A stretch of DNA of 64,000 bases. Origin: Streptomyces canus. Its GTDB lineage: Bacteria > Actinomycetota > Actinomycetes > Streptomycetales > Streptomycetaceae. The stretch spans positions 9,290,001 through 9,354,000 of the forward strand of contig NZ_JAUSYQ010000002.1 in NCBI RefSeq assembly GCF_030816965.1, written 5' to 3'. The notes under the pieces were generated by a model. It searched no databases. It was not told the DNA's origin and saw only the letters and a program-made list of their open reading frames with translations. Below, in pieces: positions 17,668-26,804 of the stretch. The position numbers and the translations under genes were made by a program. Every line of letters begins with the position of its first letter. Positions within the stretch are counted from its first letter, which is position 1.

Positions 17668-19086
17668 CTAGGGACTCACGACCTCCGCCAGCCGCGTAGG
17701 CGGCAGAAACTCCCGCACATACGTCCGCTCCCAGCACGCCCCCGTCTCCCGCAGCTCCCGCCACGTCGTGTACCGGTACCGGAAGAGGCGGGCGCGGACA
17801 TGGCGGGGCGGCTCGTCCGGCGGGAACGGTGAGCGGCGCAACAGCCTCAGCGTGGCGGGGTCGTTCTCCAGGAGCCGTTCGACCATGGTGCCGAACCACG
17901 CCTGGGCGTACGCCGGGGACAGCGCGGCGAACCACATCATCCAGTCCAGACGCAGATGGTAGGGCGCGAACTGGCGCGGCCAGCGCCGTGGATCGCCCGG
18001 CTTGCCCTTGAACTCGTACTCCTTCCACTCGGAGTCCCTGCGCGGTACGTCGTCCGCCGTACCCTCGACCACCACCTCGTAGCGGATCCGGCTGACGCTG
18101 CCGAACGCGCCGTAGGTGTTGACCAGATGGAGCGGGTCGAAGGAGCGGTTCATGATCTGGCTCCGGGAGATCATGTTGCGGACCGGGTGGTAGCTCAGGC
18201 CCAGGAGCAGCGCGGCGACGGCGAGGACCACCACCTCGTACCAGAGCGGAGTGGCGGGCAGGTCCGGTGCCTCGCCCGAGAGGTCCAGCGCCGGCACCGC
18301 CAGCACGATCGTGATCCAGTTCAGCCAGGCGAAGTTGCCCGAGAGCACCAGCCACAGCTGAGTCGCGATCATCAGGGACGCGGCCGCCGTGGCGATCGGC
18401 TGCGGGGTGAACAGGAGGAAGGGAACCACGAGCTGGGTGACGTGGTTCGCGGCCACCTCCACCCGGTGCAGCGGCCGGGGCAGATGGTGGAAGAACCAGC
18501 TCAGCGGCCCCGGCATCGGCTGGGTCTCGTGGTGGTGGTCGAGGCAGGTGAGCTTGCGCCAGCAGGCGTCGCCGCGCATCTTGATGAGCCCCGCGCCGAA
18601 CTCGACCCGGAACAGGATCCAGCGCAGGAGGAACAGCACCAGGACCGGCGGGGCCACGTCGTCGTTGCCGAGGAACACCGCGAGGAAGCCGACCTCCAGC
18701 AGCAGGGACTCCCAGCCGAAGCCGTACCAGGTCTGGCCCACGTTGACGATCGACAGATACAGCAGCCACGGCACCAGCCACAGCAGCATCCCGCCCCACA
18801 GCGGCAGCCAGGAGTCGAGGCCCGCCGCCAGCGCGACCGCCACCGCGCAACCCGTCCCCGCGCAGAGAGCGAAGAAACGGTCCGAGTAGTGCAGTTGGAA
18901 GAGACTCGGCGCCCTCCGGAAGGGCACGCGGGCGACGAAACGCGGGATGGGCAGCATCCCGCGCTCCCCGAGCAGCGCCCGGAACTGCAGGGCCGCCGCC
19001 AGGAACGCGACGAAGTACAGCCCGGCCAGAGCCCGCTGGAAGACCAGCCGGCTCAGCCAGTAGTCGGGTGCGGTGAACCAGTCCAC
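17668..19086 (-). CDS. Lipase maturation factor family membrane protein
   Basis: A 472-residue multi-span membrane protein. The first two thirds hold about eight hydrophobic segments; LLRWILFRVEFGAGLIKMRGD and LTCLDHHHETQPMPGPLSWFFHHLP are the LMF1-type conserved loops. The C-terminal third (from about 325) is soluble and includes VNTYGAFGSVSRIRYEVVVEGT and the WMMWFAALSP segment typical of the family. In vertebrates LMF1 helps lipases fold; the bacterial role is unknown. Start GTG 19086 (VDWFTAPDYW) has AGGAGA 7 bases upstream; longer openings of the frame lack one. Divergent from the DUF6777 lipoprotein. Confidence 0.88.
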   Translation of the reverse strand: MDWFTAPDYWLSRLVFQRALAGLYFVAFLAAALQFRALLGERGMLPIPRFVARVPFRRAPSLFQLHYSDRFFALCAGTGCAVAVALAAGLDSWLPLWGGMLLWLVPWLLYLSIVNVGQTWYGFGWESLLLEVGFLAVFLGNDDVAPPVLVLFLLRWILFRVEFGAGLIKMRGDACWRKLTCLDHHHETQPMPGPLSWFFHHLPRPLHRVEVAANHVTQLVVPFLLFTPQPIATAAASLMIATQLWLVLSGNFAWLNWITIVLAVPALDLSGEAPDLPATPLWYEVVVLAVAALLLGLSYHPVRNMISRSQIMNRSFDPLHLVNTYGAFGSVSRIRYEVVVEGTADDVPRRDSEWKEYEFKGKPGDPRRWPRQFAPYHLRLDWMMWFAALSPAYAQAWFGTMVERLLENDPATLRLLRRSPFPPDEPPRHVRARLFRYRYTTWRELRETGACWERTYVREFLPPTRLAEVVSP

Positions 19087-19216
19087 GGCCGTCTTCTCCT
19101 GCCTCCATTGTCCCGCCGAACCCTGCGTGACTCCCCGTGTACCTTCCCTCCGCTTGCGTAACCAAAGTGAGCGAAGCAGACAATAGTGACGAACTGTGCG
19201 GTATGGATGGGAGAAC

Positions 19217-20371
19217 ATGGTGCGGATACCCACCCAGGCCCTCGTCGCGGCCTGCGTGCTCGCGGCGGCACTCCTCGTTGCCGGATGCGGCGGAGGCGGC
19301 GACGAGAACAACGCCGAGGCGGACGGTGACGTGTTTCTTCAGCCGGCGGCGGCTCAGGGCCCGAGCCCCTTCACCCGCTCCTCGGTGACCTCGGTGACCT
19401 CGGTGAAGTCGGTGACCGTACCCCCGCCCCTCACCCGAACGCCCCAGCCGGCCCCGAGGACCGTCTCCGGCGGGATGCCCGGTCTCTACGGCGGCATCGA
19501 GCGCGTCGGCAGCTGTGACGTGGCTCGGCAGCTCGACGAGCTGACCGCGGACCGGTCCAGGGAGCGTGCGTTCGCCCAGGTCGTGGGCGTCTCTCCGGAC
19601 GCGGTGCCGGACTTCCTGCGCGGGCTCGCCCCGGTCGTCCTGCGGGCGGACACCCTCGTCACCGACCACCGCTATCGCGCCGGCCGGGCGAGCGGCTTCC
19701 AGTCCGTCCTCCAGGCGGACACCGCCGTCCTCGTCGACGACCGTGGTGTCCCGCGGGTCCGCTGCGCCTGTGGCAACCCCTTGACGCCGCCGGTGGCGAT
19801 TCCGGGCGGCGCGGTCGTGGGCGGGCAGCCGTGGCCCGGATACCGGCCCGCCCGGGTGGTCGTGGTGGCCCCCAGCGAGCGGGTCATCACCAACCTCACG
19901 ATCATCGACCTCGTCGACACCACCTGGATCGAACGGTTGATCGGCAACGACTGCCGGCACGACCATGTCGTACCTCCGCCGCAGCCGGAACCGCCGACTC
20001 CCACGTCGGCTCCCGCGACGCCTCTCGGTCCGCGCCCGGACGAGACGGCGTCCCCGGAGGCCTCGCCGAGCACCGGGAGCGACTGCGTCACCCTCACCGG
20101 CGCACCCGGCGTCGTCGCGACCGCGGAGCCGTACGACGAGAACTGCCCCGCGGCCACCCTGCTGCCCACGACCGGGCCCGGCCTTCCCGCGCTTCCGCCG
20201 GACGGCACCCGTACGGCCGTCCCCGGGGACCCCGAGACCGGAATCGGCCCCGAGACCGTCCCGGACACCCCCGATCTCCCCGACGGCGGCGGACTGATCC
20301 CCGACGGTCCGTCGGAGCCGGCCGGCGCGGACACCGTCTTCGCCGGCCCCGCCGACGTCTTCGGTGTCTGA
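19217..20371 (+). CDS. DUF6777-type lipoprotein
   Basis: A 384-residue predicted lipoprotein: signal peptide with lipobox LLVAGC, then a low-complexity stretch with repeated SVTSV. A conserved domain at about residues 85-235 contains GGMPGLYGG, SCDVARQLDELT, LRADTLVTDHRYR, FQSVLQADTAVLVDD and GVPRVRCACGNPLTPP, which I recognise as DUF6777 of unknown function. From about 260 on it is Pro/Thr/Glu-rich and probably disordered. ATG 19217 follows GGGAG; GTG 19196 or 19220 are possible. The SpoIIE phosphatase downstream is close enough to share a transcript, so an outside sensor or wall role is possible. Confidence 0.72.
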   Translation: MVRIPTQALVAACVLAAALLVAGCGGGGDENNAEADGDVFLQPAAAQGPSPFTRSSVTSVTSVKSVTVPPPLTRTPQPAPRTVSGGMPGLYGGIERVGSCDVARQLDELTADRSRERAFAQVVGVSPDAVPDFLRGLAPVVLRADTLVTDHRYRAGRASGFQSVLQADTAVLVDDRGVPRVRCACGNPLTPPVAIPGGAVVGGQPWPGYRPARVVVVAPSERVITNLTIIDLVDTTWIERLIGNDCRHDHVVPPPQPEPPTPTSAPATPLGPRPDETASPEASPSTGSDCVTLTGAPGVVATAEPYDENCPAATLLPTTGPGLPALPPDGTRTAVPGDPETGIGPETVPDTPDLPDGGGLIPDGPSEPAGADTVFAGPADVFGV

Positions 20372-20433
20372 TGGACTCGGAGCGTATGTGTCTCCCGGTC
20401 GAAGAATCGGACAAATCCTGGCAAGGTGGCCCC

Positions 20434-22521
20434 ATGGTTGATCGGGGAGCGAGCGCCCTGTCACTCCCGGACGACTGGCCCGCCCACCCGGATCCGATCC
20501 TGGCGCTCAACCGCATGGGCAGCTTCGACTGGGACCTGGACAGCGGTCTGTTCCACATGGACGCCCAGGCCCACGAGGTCTTCGACCTGCGCCCCGACGA
20601 GTACGACGGAAACCCGATGAGCCTCGCCGTCCGGGTGCCGAGGGCCGAGGCGCACCGGCTCGACGCCCTGGTCGCCCAGGCCATCAAGGACGGCAGCGAG
20701 AACTACGGCGCCTACTTCCGCCTGCGCTGCCGTGACGGCAGCCTGCGCTGGACGCACACCCAGGGCTACATCCGACGGGACGGGACGGGCCGCCCGCGCC
20801 GGATCATCGGCATCGTCCGCGACGCCACCCAGGAAGTGGGCGAGCTGGAGAACCACCGGGAGCAGGTCGCCGAGGACGAGGCCAGGCGCCAGCAGACCAA
20901 CGTCGTCCAGCTCACCACGGCCGCTCTCGCCCATGCCCGGACCGTCCAGGACGTCATCGACGTCCTCAAGGACACCCACGGCCTCACCCACCTCGGCGCC
21001 ACCAGCCTGGTCATGGGTCTGGTCGAGGCCGGCCGGATCCGGCTGATCGCCGAGGGCCCCGCGGGCAGCTTCGTGCCCGGCACCGACATCACCCGGATCG
21101 ACGAGCCGTACCCGATGAGCGAGGCCGTGCGCACGCTCACCCCGCGCTTCATCGAGTCGCCGCAGGAGTTCGCCGATCGCTACCCGATCCTGTGGCCGCA
21201 CATCACCGGCCTCAACATCACCTCCGCCGCCTACCTCCCGCTGATCGCCGAGGCCCGTCCGATCGGTGCGATGGGTCTGCTGTACAGCGACCGGTACGGG
21301 TTCACCCCCGAGGATCGCAACGTCCTGATCGCCCTCGGCAGCAGCATCGCCCAGAGTCTCCAGCGGGCCATGCTGTACGAGCAGGAGAAGGACCTCGCCA
21401 CCGGGCTCCAGCAGGCGATGCTGCCGCGCACCATCCCGAGCGTCCCCGGCGTCGATGTCGCCGTCCGCTACCGGGCCGCCAGCGCCGAAGGCTCGCTGGG
21501 CCGGGACATCGGCGGCGACTGGTACGACCTGATCCCGCTGCCCGGCGGCCGCGTCGGCGCCGTCATCGGAGACGTCCAGGGCCATGACACGCACGCCGCC
21601 GCCGTCATGGGTCAGCTGCGGATCGTCCTCAGGGCCTACGCCGCCGAGGGGCACACCCCGGCCACCGTGATGGCCCGCGCCTCCGTGTTCCTCCACGAGC
21701 TCGACACCGACCGCTTCGCGACCTGCCTGTACGCGGAGGCCGACCTGTCCACCGGAGTCGTCCAGGTGGTCCGGGCGGGCCACATCGACCCGCTGGTCCG
21801 GCAGGCCGCGGGCACCTGCCGCCGGGTGACCGTGGAAGGTGGACTGCCGCTCGGGCTGTCCGCCGAGTTCGGGCAGCTCGACTATCCCGTCTCCACCCTC
21901 GAACTCGACCCCGGGGACACCCTGCTGCTGTGCACCGACGGGCTGGTCGAAGAGCCCGGTGCCGACCTCGACGACGGTATGCAGACCCTCACGACCCTCA
22001 TCACGGACGGTCCCACCGACGTGTGGGAGCTGGCCGACCGGCTCATCGACGTGGCCGAGGAACGCGCCGGCGACGACGACGTGGCGCTGCTCCTGCTGCT
22101 CCGCCGTGGCCTGGACGCCCAGCAGCCCGGCGGCCGCCTCCAACAGCATGTGCCGCCCGGGGACCCCGAGGCCCTCACCCAGGCCCGGCACATGATCCGG
22201 GCCGCGGTCGGCGCCTGGGGCGCGCGGGAGCGCTCCGACGAGATCGAACTGGTCGCCGACGAGCTGATCACCAACGCCCTGATGCACACCGAGGGCGCCG
22301 CGATCGTCACCCTGCGGGTCCTGACCGGCTCCGACCGGCGGATGCGCGTCGAGGTCGAGGACTCCTCCAGCGCCCTGCCGCGCCGCCGCGAGGCGGGCGA
22401 GTCGGGGGTCTCGGGCCGAGGCCTGCTCCTGGTCGACCTGCTGAGCGATGTCTGGGGCGTGGAGGCGCGGGGCGGCGGGAAGTGCGTGTGGTGCGAGTTC
22501 GTCGTACGTGAGCGGACCTGA
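20434..22521 (+). CDS. PAS-GAF-SpoIIE (PP2C) phosphatase with C-terminal HATPase domain
   Basis: A 695-residue regulatory protein. Order: PAS (about 15-130, SFDWDLDSG to IGIVRDATQ), short coiled linker, GAF (about 160-310), PP2C/SpoIIE phosphatase (about 325-545, with metal-binding IGGDWYD, IGDVQGHD and DDDVALLLL) and an anti-sigma-type HATPase (about 570-695, ELVADELITNALMH and GRGLLLVD). Such proteins dephosphorylate anti-anti-sigma factors and may also phosphorylate them, in partner switching. I chose ATG 20434 because AAGGTGG precedes it; an in-frame ATG at 20371 overlaps the previous stop by 1 base and would add 21 residues. Partners are not encoded here. Confidence 0.92.
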   Translation: MVDRGASALSLPDDWPAHPDPILALNRMGSFDWDLDSGLFHMDAQAHEVFDLRPDEYDGNPMSLAVRVPRAEAHRLDALVAQAIKDGSENYGAYFRLRCRDGSLRWTHTQGYIRRDGTGRPRRIIGIVRDATQEVGELENHREQVAEDEARRQQTNVVQLTTAALAHARTVQDVIDVLKDTHGLTHLGATSLVMGLVEAGRIRLIAEGPAGSFVPGTDITRIDEPYPMSEAVRTLTPRFIESPQEFADRYPILWPHITGLNITSAAYLPLIAEARPIGAMGLLYSDRYGFTPEDRNVLIALGSSIAQSLQRAMLYEQEKDLATGLQQAMLPRTIPSVPGVDVAVRYRAASAEGSLGRDIGGDWYDLIPLPGGRVGAVIGDVQGHDTHAAAVMGQLRIVLRAYAAEGHTPATVMARASVFLHELDTDRFATCLYAEADLSTGVVQVVRAGHIDPLVRQAAGTCRRVTVEGGLPLGLSAEFGQLDYPVSTLELDPGDTLLLCTDGLVEEPGADLDDGMQTLTTLITDGPTDVWELADRLIDVAEERAGDDDVALLLLLRRGLDAQQPGGRLQQHVPPGDPEALTQARHMIRAAVGAWGARERSDEIELVADELITNALMHTEGAAIVTLRVLTGSDRRMRVEVEDSSSALPRRREAGESGVSGRGLLLVDLLSDVWGVEARGGGKCVWCEFVVRERT

Positions 22522-22557
22522 CCTGACCGCAGCGGCCCCCGGTGGCACTCTGGACGT

Positions 22558-23421
22558 ATGCCGGAACTCCCCGAGGTGGAAGCGCTCAAGGACTTCCTGA
22601 GCGAGAACCTGGTCGGCCACGAGATCGTGCGCGTACTGCCGGTGGCCATCAGCGTCCTGAAGACGTACGACCCTCCGCTCACCGCCGTCGAGGGCCGCGA
22701 GGTGGTCGCCGTGCACCGCCACGGCAAGTTCCTCGACCTGGAGACGGACGGCGGCCCGCACTTCGTCACCCACCTGGCCCGCGCGGGCTGGCTGCACTGG
22801 AAGGACCGCCTCCCCGACGGCCCGCCCCGCCCCGGCAAGGGCCCCCTCGCCCTGCGCGTGGCCCTGGAGACCGGCGCGGGCTTCGACCTCACGGAGGCCG
22901 GCACACAAAAGCGCCTGGCGGTGTACGTGGTGGCCGACCCGCACGAGGTCCCCGGCATCGCCCGCCTGGGCCCGGACCCGCTGGCCGAGGACTTCGACGA
23001 GGCGAGCTTCGCGGCCCTGCTGAAGGACGAACGCCGGCAGCTGAAGGGCGCCCTGCGCGACCAGACGCTCATCGCCGGTGTGGGCAACGCCTACAGCGAC
23101 GAGATCCTGCACGCGGCGAGAATGTCCCCCTTCAAGCTCGCCGCCTCCCTGGCCCCCGAGGAGACGGAAGTCCTCTACCGGGCCCTGCGTACGACCCTCA
23201 CCGAGGCGGTGGAACGCTCAAGGGGTGTGGCAGCAGGCCGCCTGAAGTCGGAGAAGAAGTCCGGCCTCCGCGTCCACGGCCGCACCGGCCACCCCTGCCC
23301 GGTCTGCGGCGACACCATCCGGGAGGTCTCCTTCAGCGACTCCTCGCTCCAGTACTGCCCCACCTGCCAGACGGGCGGCAGACCACTGGCGGACCGGAGG
23401 TTGTCGAGACTGCTCAAGTGA
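22558..23421 (+). CDS. Fpg/Nei-family DNA glycosylase
   Basis: A 287-residue base-excision repair enzyme with intact active site: N-terminal Pro-Glu (MPELPEVEA) as nucleophile and acid, a conserved lysine in HRHGKFL, the H2TH region (DQTLIAGVGNAYSDEIL) and a C-terminal zinc finger with CPVC and CPTC ending near QTGGRPLADR. It removes oxidised bases and nicks the abasic site. The finger and the GNAYSDEIL motif favour Fpg or Nei2 rather than zincless members; substrate cannot be fixed by eye. It starts 36 bases after the phosphatase gene. Confidence 0.92.
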   Translation: MPELPEVEALKDFLSENLVGHEIVRVLPVAISVLKTYDPPLTAVEGREVVAVHRHGKFLDLETDGGPHFVTHLARAGWLHWKDRLPDGPPRPGKGPLALRVALETGAGFDLTEAGTQKRLAVYVVADPHEVPGIARLGPDPLAEDFDEASFAALLKDERRQLKGALRDQTLIAGVGNAYSDEILHAARMSPFKLAASLAPEETEVLYRALRTTLTEAVERSRGVAAGRLKSEKKSGLRVHGRTGHPCPVCGDTIREVSFSDSSLQYCPTCQTGGRPLADRRLSRLLK

Positions 23422-23431
23422 TCCGACGTGC

Positions 23432-24085
23432 TCAGCCGGGATCCAGCGTCACCAGATGCTCCCCGCTCGACGTCCTGACCTCGTAGTGGTCGATCTGGTC
23501 GGCGTGGAAGGTGGAGCTGCCCATCATGGTGTTGTCGTCGGTGGCGTGCCCGGTGGCTTTCCAGCCGGTGACGGTCTCTTCCTTGCCGTCGCGGCTGATC
23601 GCGACGAGGTGACAGGCGCGGGGGCCGGACTCGTCCTTGACCTTGAGCTCCACCTGGGTGCCCCAGTCCTCGTCCTCGGTGGTGACCTGGGCCCACACGC
23701 CGGACCGGACGTCGGTGGCCTCGACACTGGTGGTGCCGTCCGGGTCACCGCCCGCCGTCAGCGCGAGGGTGGAACCGCCCACCGTCAGGACCACCGAGGC
23801 GGCGACGGCGTACAACAGCCGCCTGCGGCGCGCCCGGTGCCGCGTCGCGACCTCGCCGAGGAGTCGGTTGAGGAGCTGGGGGCCGGGCTGCGCCATCGGG
23901 TGCACGACGCGCGGAGTCGCCCGGCGGTAGAGCATCATCTGACGGGTCACAGGACCGAACTCGGTCACGTGTGCCGCGCACTTGGGGCACTCCATGAGGT
24001 GATCCTCGAAGCGGAAGGCCTCCGCCTCATCCAGCACGCCGATTGCGTACGCGCCGACGTCGCGATGCCTCTCCAAGGACCTCAT
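23432..24085 (-). CDS. Zinc-finger anti-sigma factor, membrane-anchored (RskA/ZAS type)
   Basis: A 217-residue protein. The N-terminal anti-sigma domain carries the ZAS motif H-x3-C-x2-C (HLMECPKC, His29, Cys33, Cys36). A basic patch (RHRARRRR) precedes one transmembrane helix at about 89-109 (LLYAVAASVVLTVGGSTLAL). The outer domain (about 115-217) resembles the RskA-type anti-sigma C-terminal fold. It probably holds the ECF sigma factor encoded upstream on the same strand; an unknown gene lies between them. Control by proteolysis or thiol change is possible but inferred. Confidence 0.87.
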   Translation of the reverse strand: MRSLERHRDVGAYAIGVLDEAEAFRFEDHLMECPKCAAHVTEFGPVTRQMMLYRRATPRVVHPMAQPGPQLLNRLLGEVATRHRARRRRLLYAVAASVVLTVGGSTLALTAGGDPDGTTSVEATDVRSGVWAQVTTEDEDWGTQVELKVKDESGPRACHLVAISRDGKEETVTGWKATGHATDDNTMMGSSTFHADQIDHYEVRTSSGEHLVTLDPG

Positions 24086-24236
24086 GCGGAAACCTCGTGC
24101 CGTTGAGTGTGGGTGGGGTTACTGGTTGCTCCCACCGGTACGCACCAGCCCGCCGAATCACTCAAGGCATGCACAGAATCGTGACCAAGGGATTCGGAGC
24201 GGTCGGCCCCGCGGATTGGTCCGAATCGAAAGGAAT

Positions 24237-24752
24237 CTAGAACAGGTGAATGGCGAGGTGACCGAGGGGCAGACCGAGCTGCCACGCCGGTGTCCACACC
24301 TTCGGCCCCTCGTCCTCACCGACGCCCGCCCCGCCGCCCGGCACGGCGTTCAGATCGGGCGCGAGCAGCTCTGTCTCCTCCAGCCAGCGCCAGGCCGCCG
24401 CCGCGAGTTCGAGGTCCGGCGCGGGCTCGCCGGTGGCCACCGCCGCGGCGGTCAGCGCGGCCATCCGCTCACACACCCAGTCCTGCCACGGCTGGTCGTA
24501 CGCCGTCAGTGACAGCCAGTTCTCCAGCTGGGAGACGACCTGGATGCCGGAGAGTTCTCCCTCGGTGTCGGCGAGGAAGACGGTCAGCGCCAGCGCGTCC
24601 CGCCCGGCGCGGAACTCGAAGGACGTCGGCGGCATCAGATCGCCGGAACGCAGCAGCTCGTCGGCGATGTACTCGGCGTACAACCAGGCCATGGGGACGA
24701 GGAGTTCGCCCCCGCCGGTGCCGTCCGTGCTCTCTTGACCTCTGTGCAGCAT
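24237..24752 (-). CDS. Conserved-looking hypothetical protein between sigma and anti-sigma genes
   Basis: A 171-residue soluble acidic protein with no signal peptide or membrane segment. I do not recognise a family. Residues 20-130 look helical (WLYAEYIADELL, SFEFRAGRDALALTVFLAD, VVSQLENWLSLTAYDQPWQDWVCERMAAL). A Gly-rich linker near 140-150 precedes WTPAWQLGLPLGHLAIHLF. Codon pattern is that of a real Streptomyces gene. It lies between the ECF sigma gene (135 bases upstream) and its presumed anti-sigma gene (151 bases downstream), all on the minus strand, so a role in that circuit is possible. Confidence 0.7.
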   Translation of the reverse strand: MLHRGQESTDGTGGGELLVPMAWLYAEYIADELLRSGDLMPPTSFEFRAGRDALALTVFLADTEGELSGIQVVSQLENWLSLTAYDQPWQDWVCERMAALTAAAVATGEPAPDLELAAAAWRWLEETELLAPDLNAVPGGGAGVGEDEGPKVWTPAWQLGLPLGHLAIHLF

Positions 24753-24887
24753 CCCTTCCTGCCTTCCTCCGGTGCGTGCGCGTCGCCCGTCGCCGGGACC
24801 CCATCCGGAACACGGATGAGGACAGCCGATTACTCAACCGGGGTCCTCAGCAAGGCGCTTTACGGAGGTTTGACTTTCCCATTGGTT

Positions 24888-25433
24888 TCACCGCAGGTCG
24901 GCCGCGTATCCCGGAAGCACCCGGCGCAGGGCCCGCAGCGCGTAGTACGCGCGGGACTTCACCGTACCGGGCGGAATTCCGAGGATTTCGGCGGCCTCCG
25001 CCACACTCGCCCCCTGGAAATACACCAGCACCAGGACTTCACGGTGCTCCGGAGTGAGTGTCTTCACAGCCTCGCGTACGTCGAGGGCGGCAGCCGCCCG
25101 TTCGGCGTGATCGGCGCACACCCGGGCGTTCTCCAGAACCGCGTCGCCGACCTCGGCGGGGCGTGCCTGCCGGGCCCGTCGCGCGTCGATCGCGAGCCGG
25201 CGTCCCACGGTCAGCAGCCATGGCCGTACGGACTCGAAGGCGTCGGCGCGCAGCGCCTCGGGGTGCTGCCAGGCGCGCACGAGGGTCTCCTGCACCAGGT
25301 CCTCGGCGCGTTGCCGGTCGCCGTCACTGAGCCGGAGCAGGAGCGCGAAGAGGGGCCGGCCGTGCTCCCGCTGCAGTGCGGCGAGCTCGTGCTCGGCGGT
25401 CGTCCCGTTCGTGAGGGTGGTTCCGGCCGTCAT
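24888..25433 (-). CDS. ECF sigma factor (sigma-70 family)
   Basis: A 181-residue ECF sigma factor. Region 2 spans about 15-80 (GDRQRAEDLVQETLVRAWQHPEAL, FESVRPWLLTVGRRLAIDARRAR) and region 4 about 115-170 (LTPEHREVLVLVYFQGASVAEAAEILGI split by a turn, then PPGTVKSRAYYALRALRR). It directs RNA polymerase to a small regulon and is probably sequestered by the membrane anti-sigma factor encoded downstream. I chose ATG 25433 with a weak GAGGTG upstream; a longer start (25478) would add 15 residues without sigma homology. Confidence 0.88.
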   Translation of the reverse strand: MTAGTTLTNGTTAEHELAALQREHGRPLFALLLRLSDGDRQRAEDLVQETLVRAWQHPEALRADAFESVRPWLLTVGRRLAIDARRARQARPAEVGDAVLENARVCADHAERAAAALDVREAVKTLTPEHREVLVLVYFQGASVAEAAEILGIPPGTVKSRAYYALRALRRVLPGYAADLR

Positions 25434-25654
25434 GGCCGTATGGCACCTCAGCACGAGGCCGGGGGACAGGGCACGCACAAGGATCTGCGGCGGACGGTCG
25501 ATCGCGTCGACGAACGGTTCGGTGAACGGTCCGTTCCGCGTCCTTTCCGCGTCCCGTCCACCCCGGACGGGTCAAGAAGGCGGTCAGGCCGTTTGCGGAC
25601 GCGGACAAGCTCATACCTATTCGTCAGCAAATATGACCACAGTGGGGTGAGCTG

Positions 25655-26803
25655 ATGATTGCACGCAGACGGCAGGTTGCCCTGGCCCTCACGGCCCTTC
25701 TCGCCGGGGGCGCCGCCTGTCAGGCGCACGACCACGAGACACCCGGGCGCCCGGCCCCGGCCGCCGCCGCACCGCGCGGCTTCACACTCGTCGCCTCCGG
25801 TGACGTCCTGCCGCACAGTTCGATCATCGACCGGGCCCGCTTCGACGGGGGCGGGAACGGCTACGACTTCCGTCCGATGCTGGCCGGAATCCGATCCGTC
25901 GTCTCCCCCGCCGATCTGGCGCTGTGTCACATGGAGACCGTCTACGGCGCGAACGGCGACTACACCGGCTACCCGACCTTCAAGTCACCGCCCGAGGTGG
26001 CCCAGGCACTTGCCGCCACCGGCTACGACGGCTGCTCCACCGCCTCCAACCACAGCCTCGACGACGGCTCCGAGGGCATCCGCCGCACCCTCGACGCCCT
26101 GGACCGTGCGGGCGTACGGCACGCCGGGTCGGCCCGCACCGAGGCCGAGGCGCGCACGGTCACCGTCCTGCGTGCCGGGTCGGCGAAGGTCGCCCATCTC
26201 GCCTACACCTATGACACCAACGGCTTCCCGCTGCCCCAGGGGCAGCCCTGGGCGGTCGACCTGATGGACGAGAAGAAGATCCTGGCGGATGCCCGTGCCG
26301 CCCGGAAGGCGGGCGCCGACGTGGTCGTCGTATCGCTGCACTGGGGCACCGAATGGCAGGACGCGCCCGATGAGCAGCAGGTGGCCCTGGCGCGCGATCT
26401 GACCGCCGCCCGCACCGGCGGGCGTCCCGACGTCGACCTGATCCTCGGCACCCACGCGCATGTCCCGCAGGCGTACGAGAAGGTCAACGACACCTGGGTC
26501 GTCTACGGCATGGGCGACCAGATCGCGGGCGAGATGTCCAACCACGAGGGCGCGCAGGACCCGCGCGGCAACCAGTCCACCCTCGGCCGCTTCACGTTCG
26601 TCCCGCCCGCCCGGCCGGGTGAGCGCTGGCGGGTCGCGAAGGCGGAGTTCGTGCCGCAGATGTTCGACGTGGACGCCGGCCGGGCGGTGAACCTCAACGA
26701 GGCGATCGCGCAGGGCGCCGATCTCGAGGGCGTCCGCGACCGGATCCGCCAGGTGGTGCTGAGCCGGGGCGCGGCGAAGGACGGGCTGGCGATGGGGGAG
26801 TAG
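25655..26803 (+). CDS. CapA-family lipoprotein (poly-gamma-glutamate synthesis protein-like)
   Basis: A 382-residue exported protein; the signal peptide ends in a lipobox-like GGAAC. The mature part is a calcineurin-like metallophosphatase fold: TLVASGDVLPH, DLALCHMETVYG, TASNHSLDDG, VVSLHWGTEW and DLILGTHAHVPQ follow the CapA motif order. Other CapA members support poly-gamma-glutamate capsule or wall polymer formation, but no capB/capC lies nearby, so the role is open. A stop-proximal GGGGTGAG serves as ribosome site. Convergent with the MarR gene, with 1 base between their stops. Confidence 0.87.
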   Translation: MIARRRQVALALTALLAGGAACQAHDHETPGRPAPAAAAPRGFTLVASGDVLPHSSIIDRARFDGGGNGYDFRPMLAGIRSVVSPADLALCHMETVYGANGDYTGYPTFKSPPEVAQALAATGYDGCSTASNHSLDDGSEGIRRTLDALDRAGVRHAGSARTEAEARTVTVLRAGSAKVAHLAYTYDTNGFPLPQGQPWAVDLMDEKKILADARAARKAGADVVVVSLHWGTEWQDAPDEQQVALARDLTAARTGGRPDVDLILGTHAHVPQAYEKVNDTWVVYGMGDQIAGEMSNHEGAQDPRGNQSTLGRFTFVPPARPGERWRVAKAEFVPQMFDVDAGRAVNLNEAIAQGADLEGVRDRIRQVVLSRGAAKDGLAMGE

Positions 26804-26804
26804 G

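Noticed and set aside
20461..23112. An 883-codon minus-strand frame opposite the SpoIIE phosphatase and glycosylase genes
   Set aside because: The plus-strand proteins carry complete catalytic motifs; the opposite frame has none.
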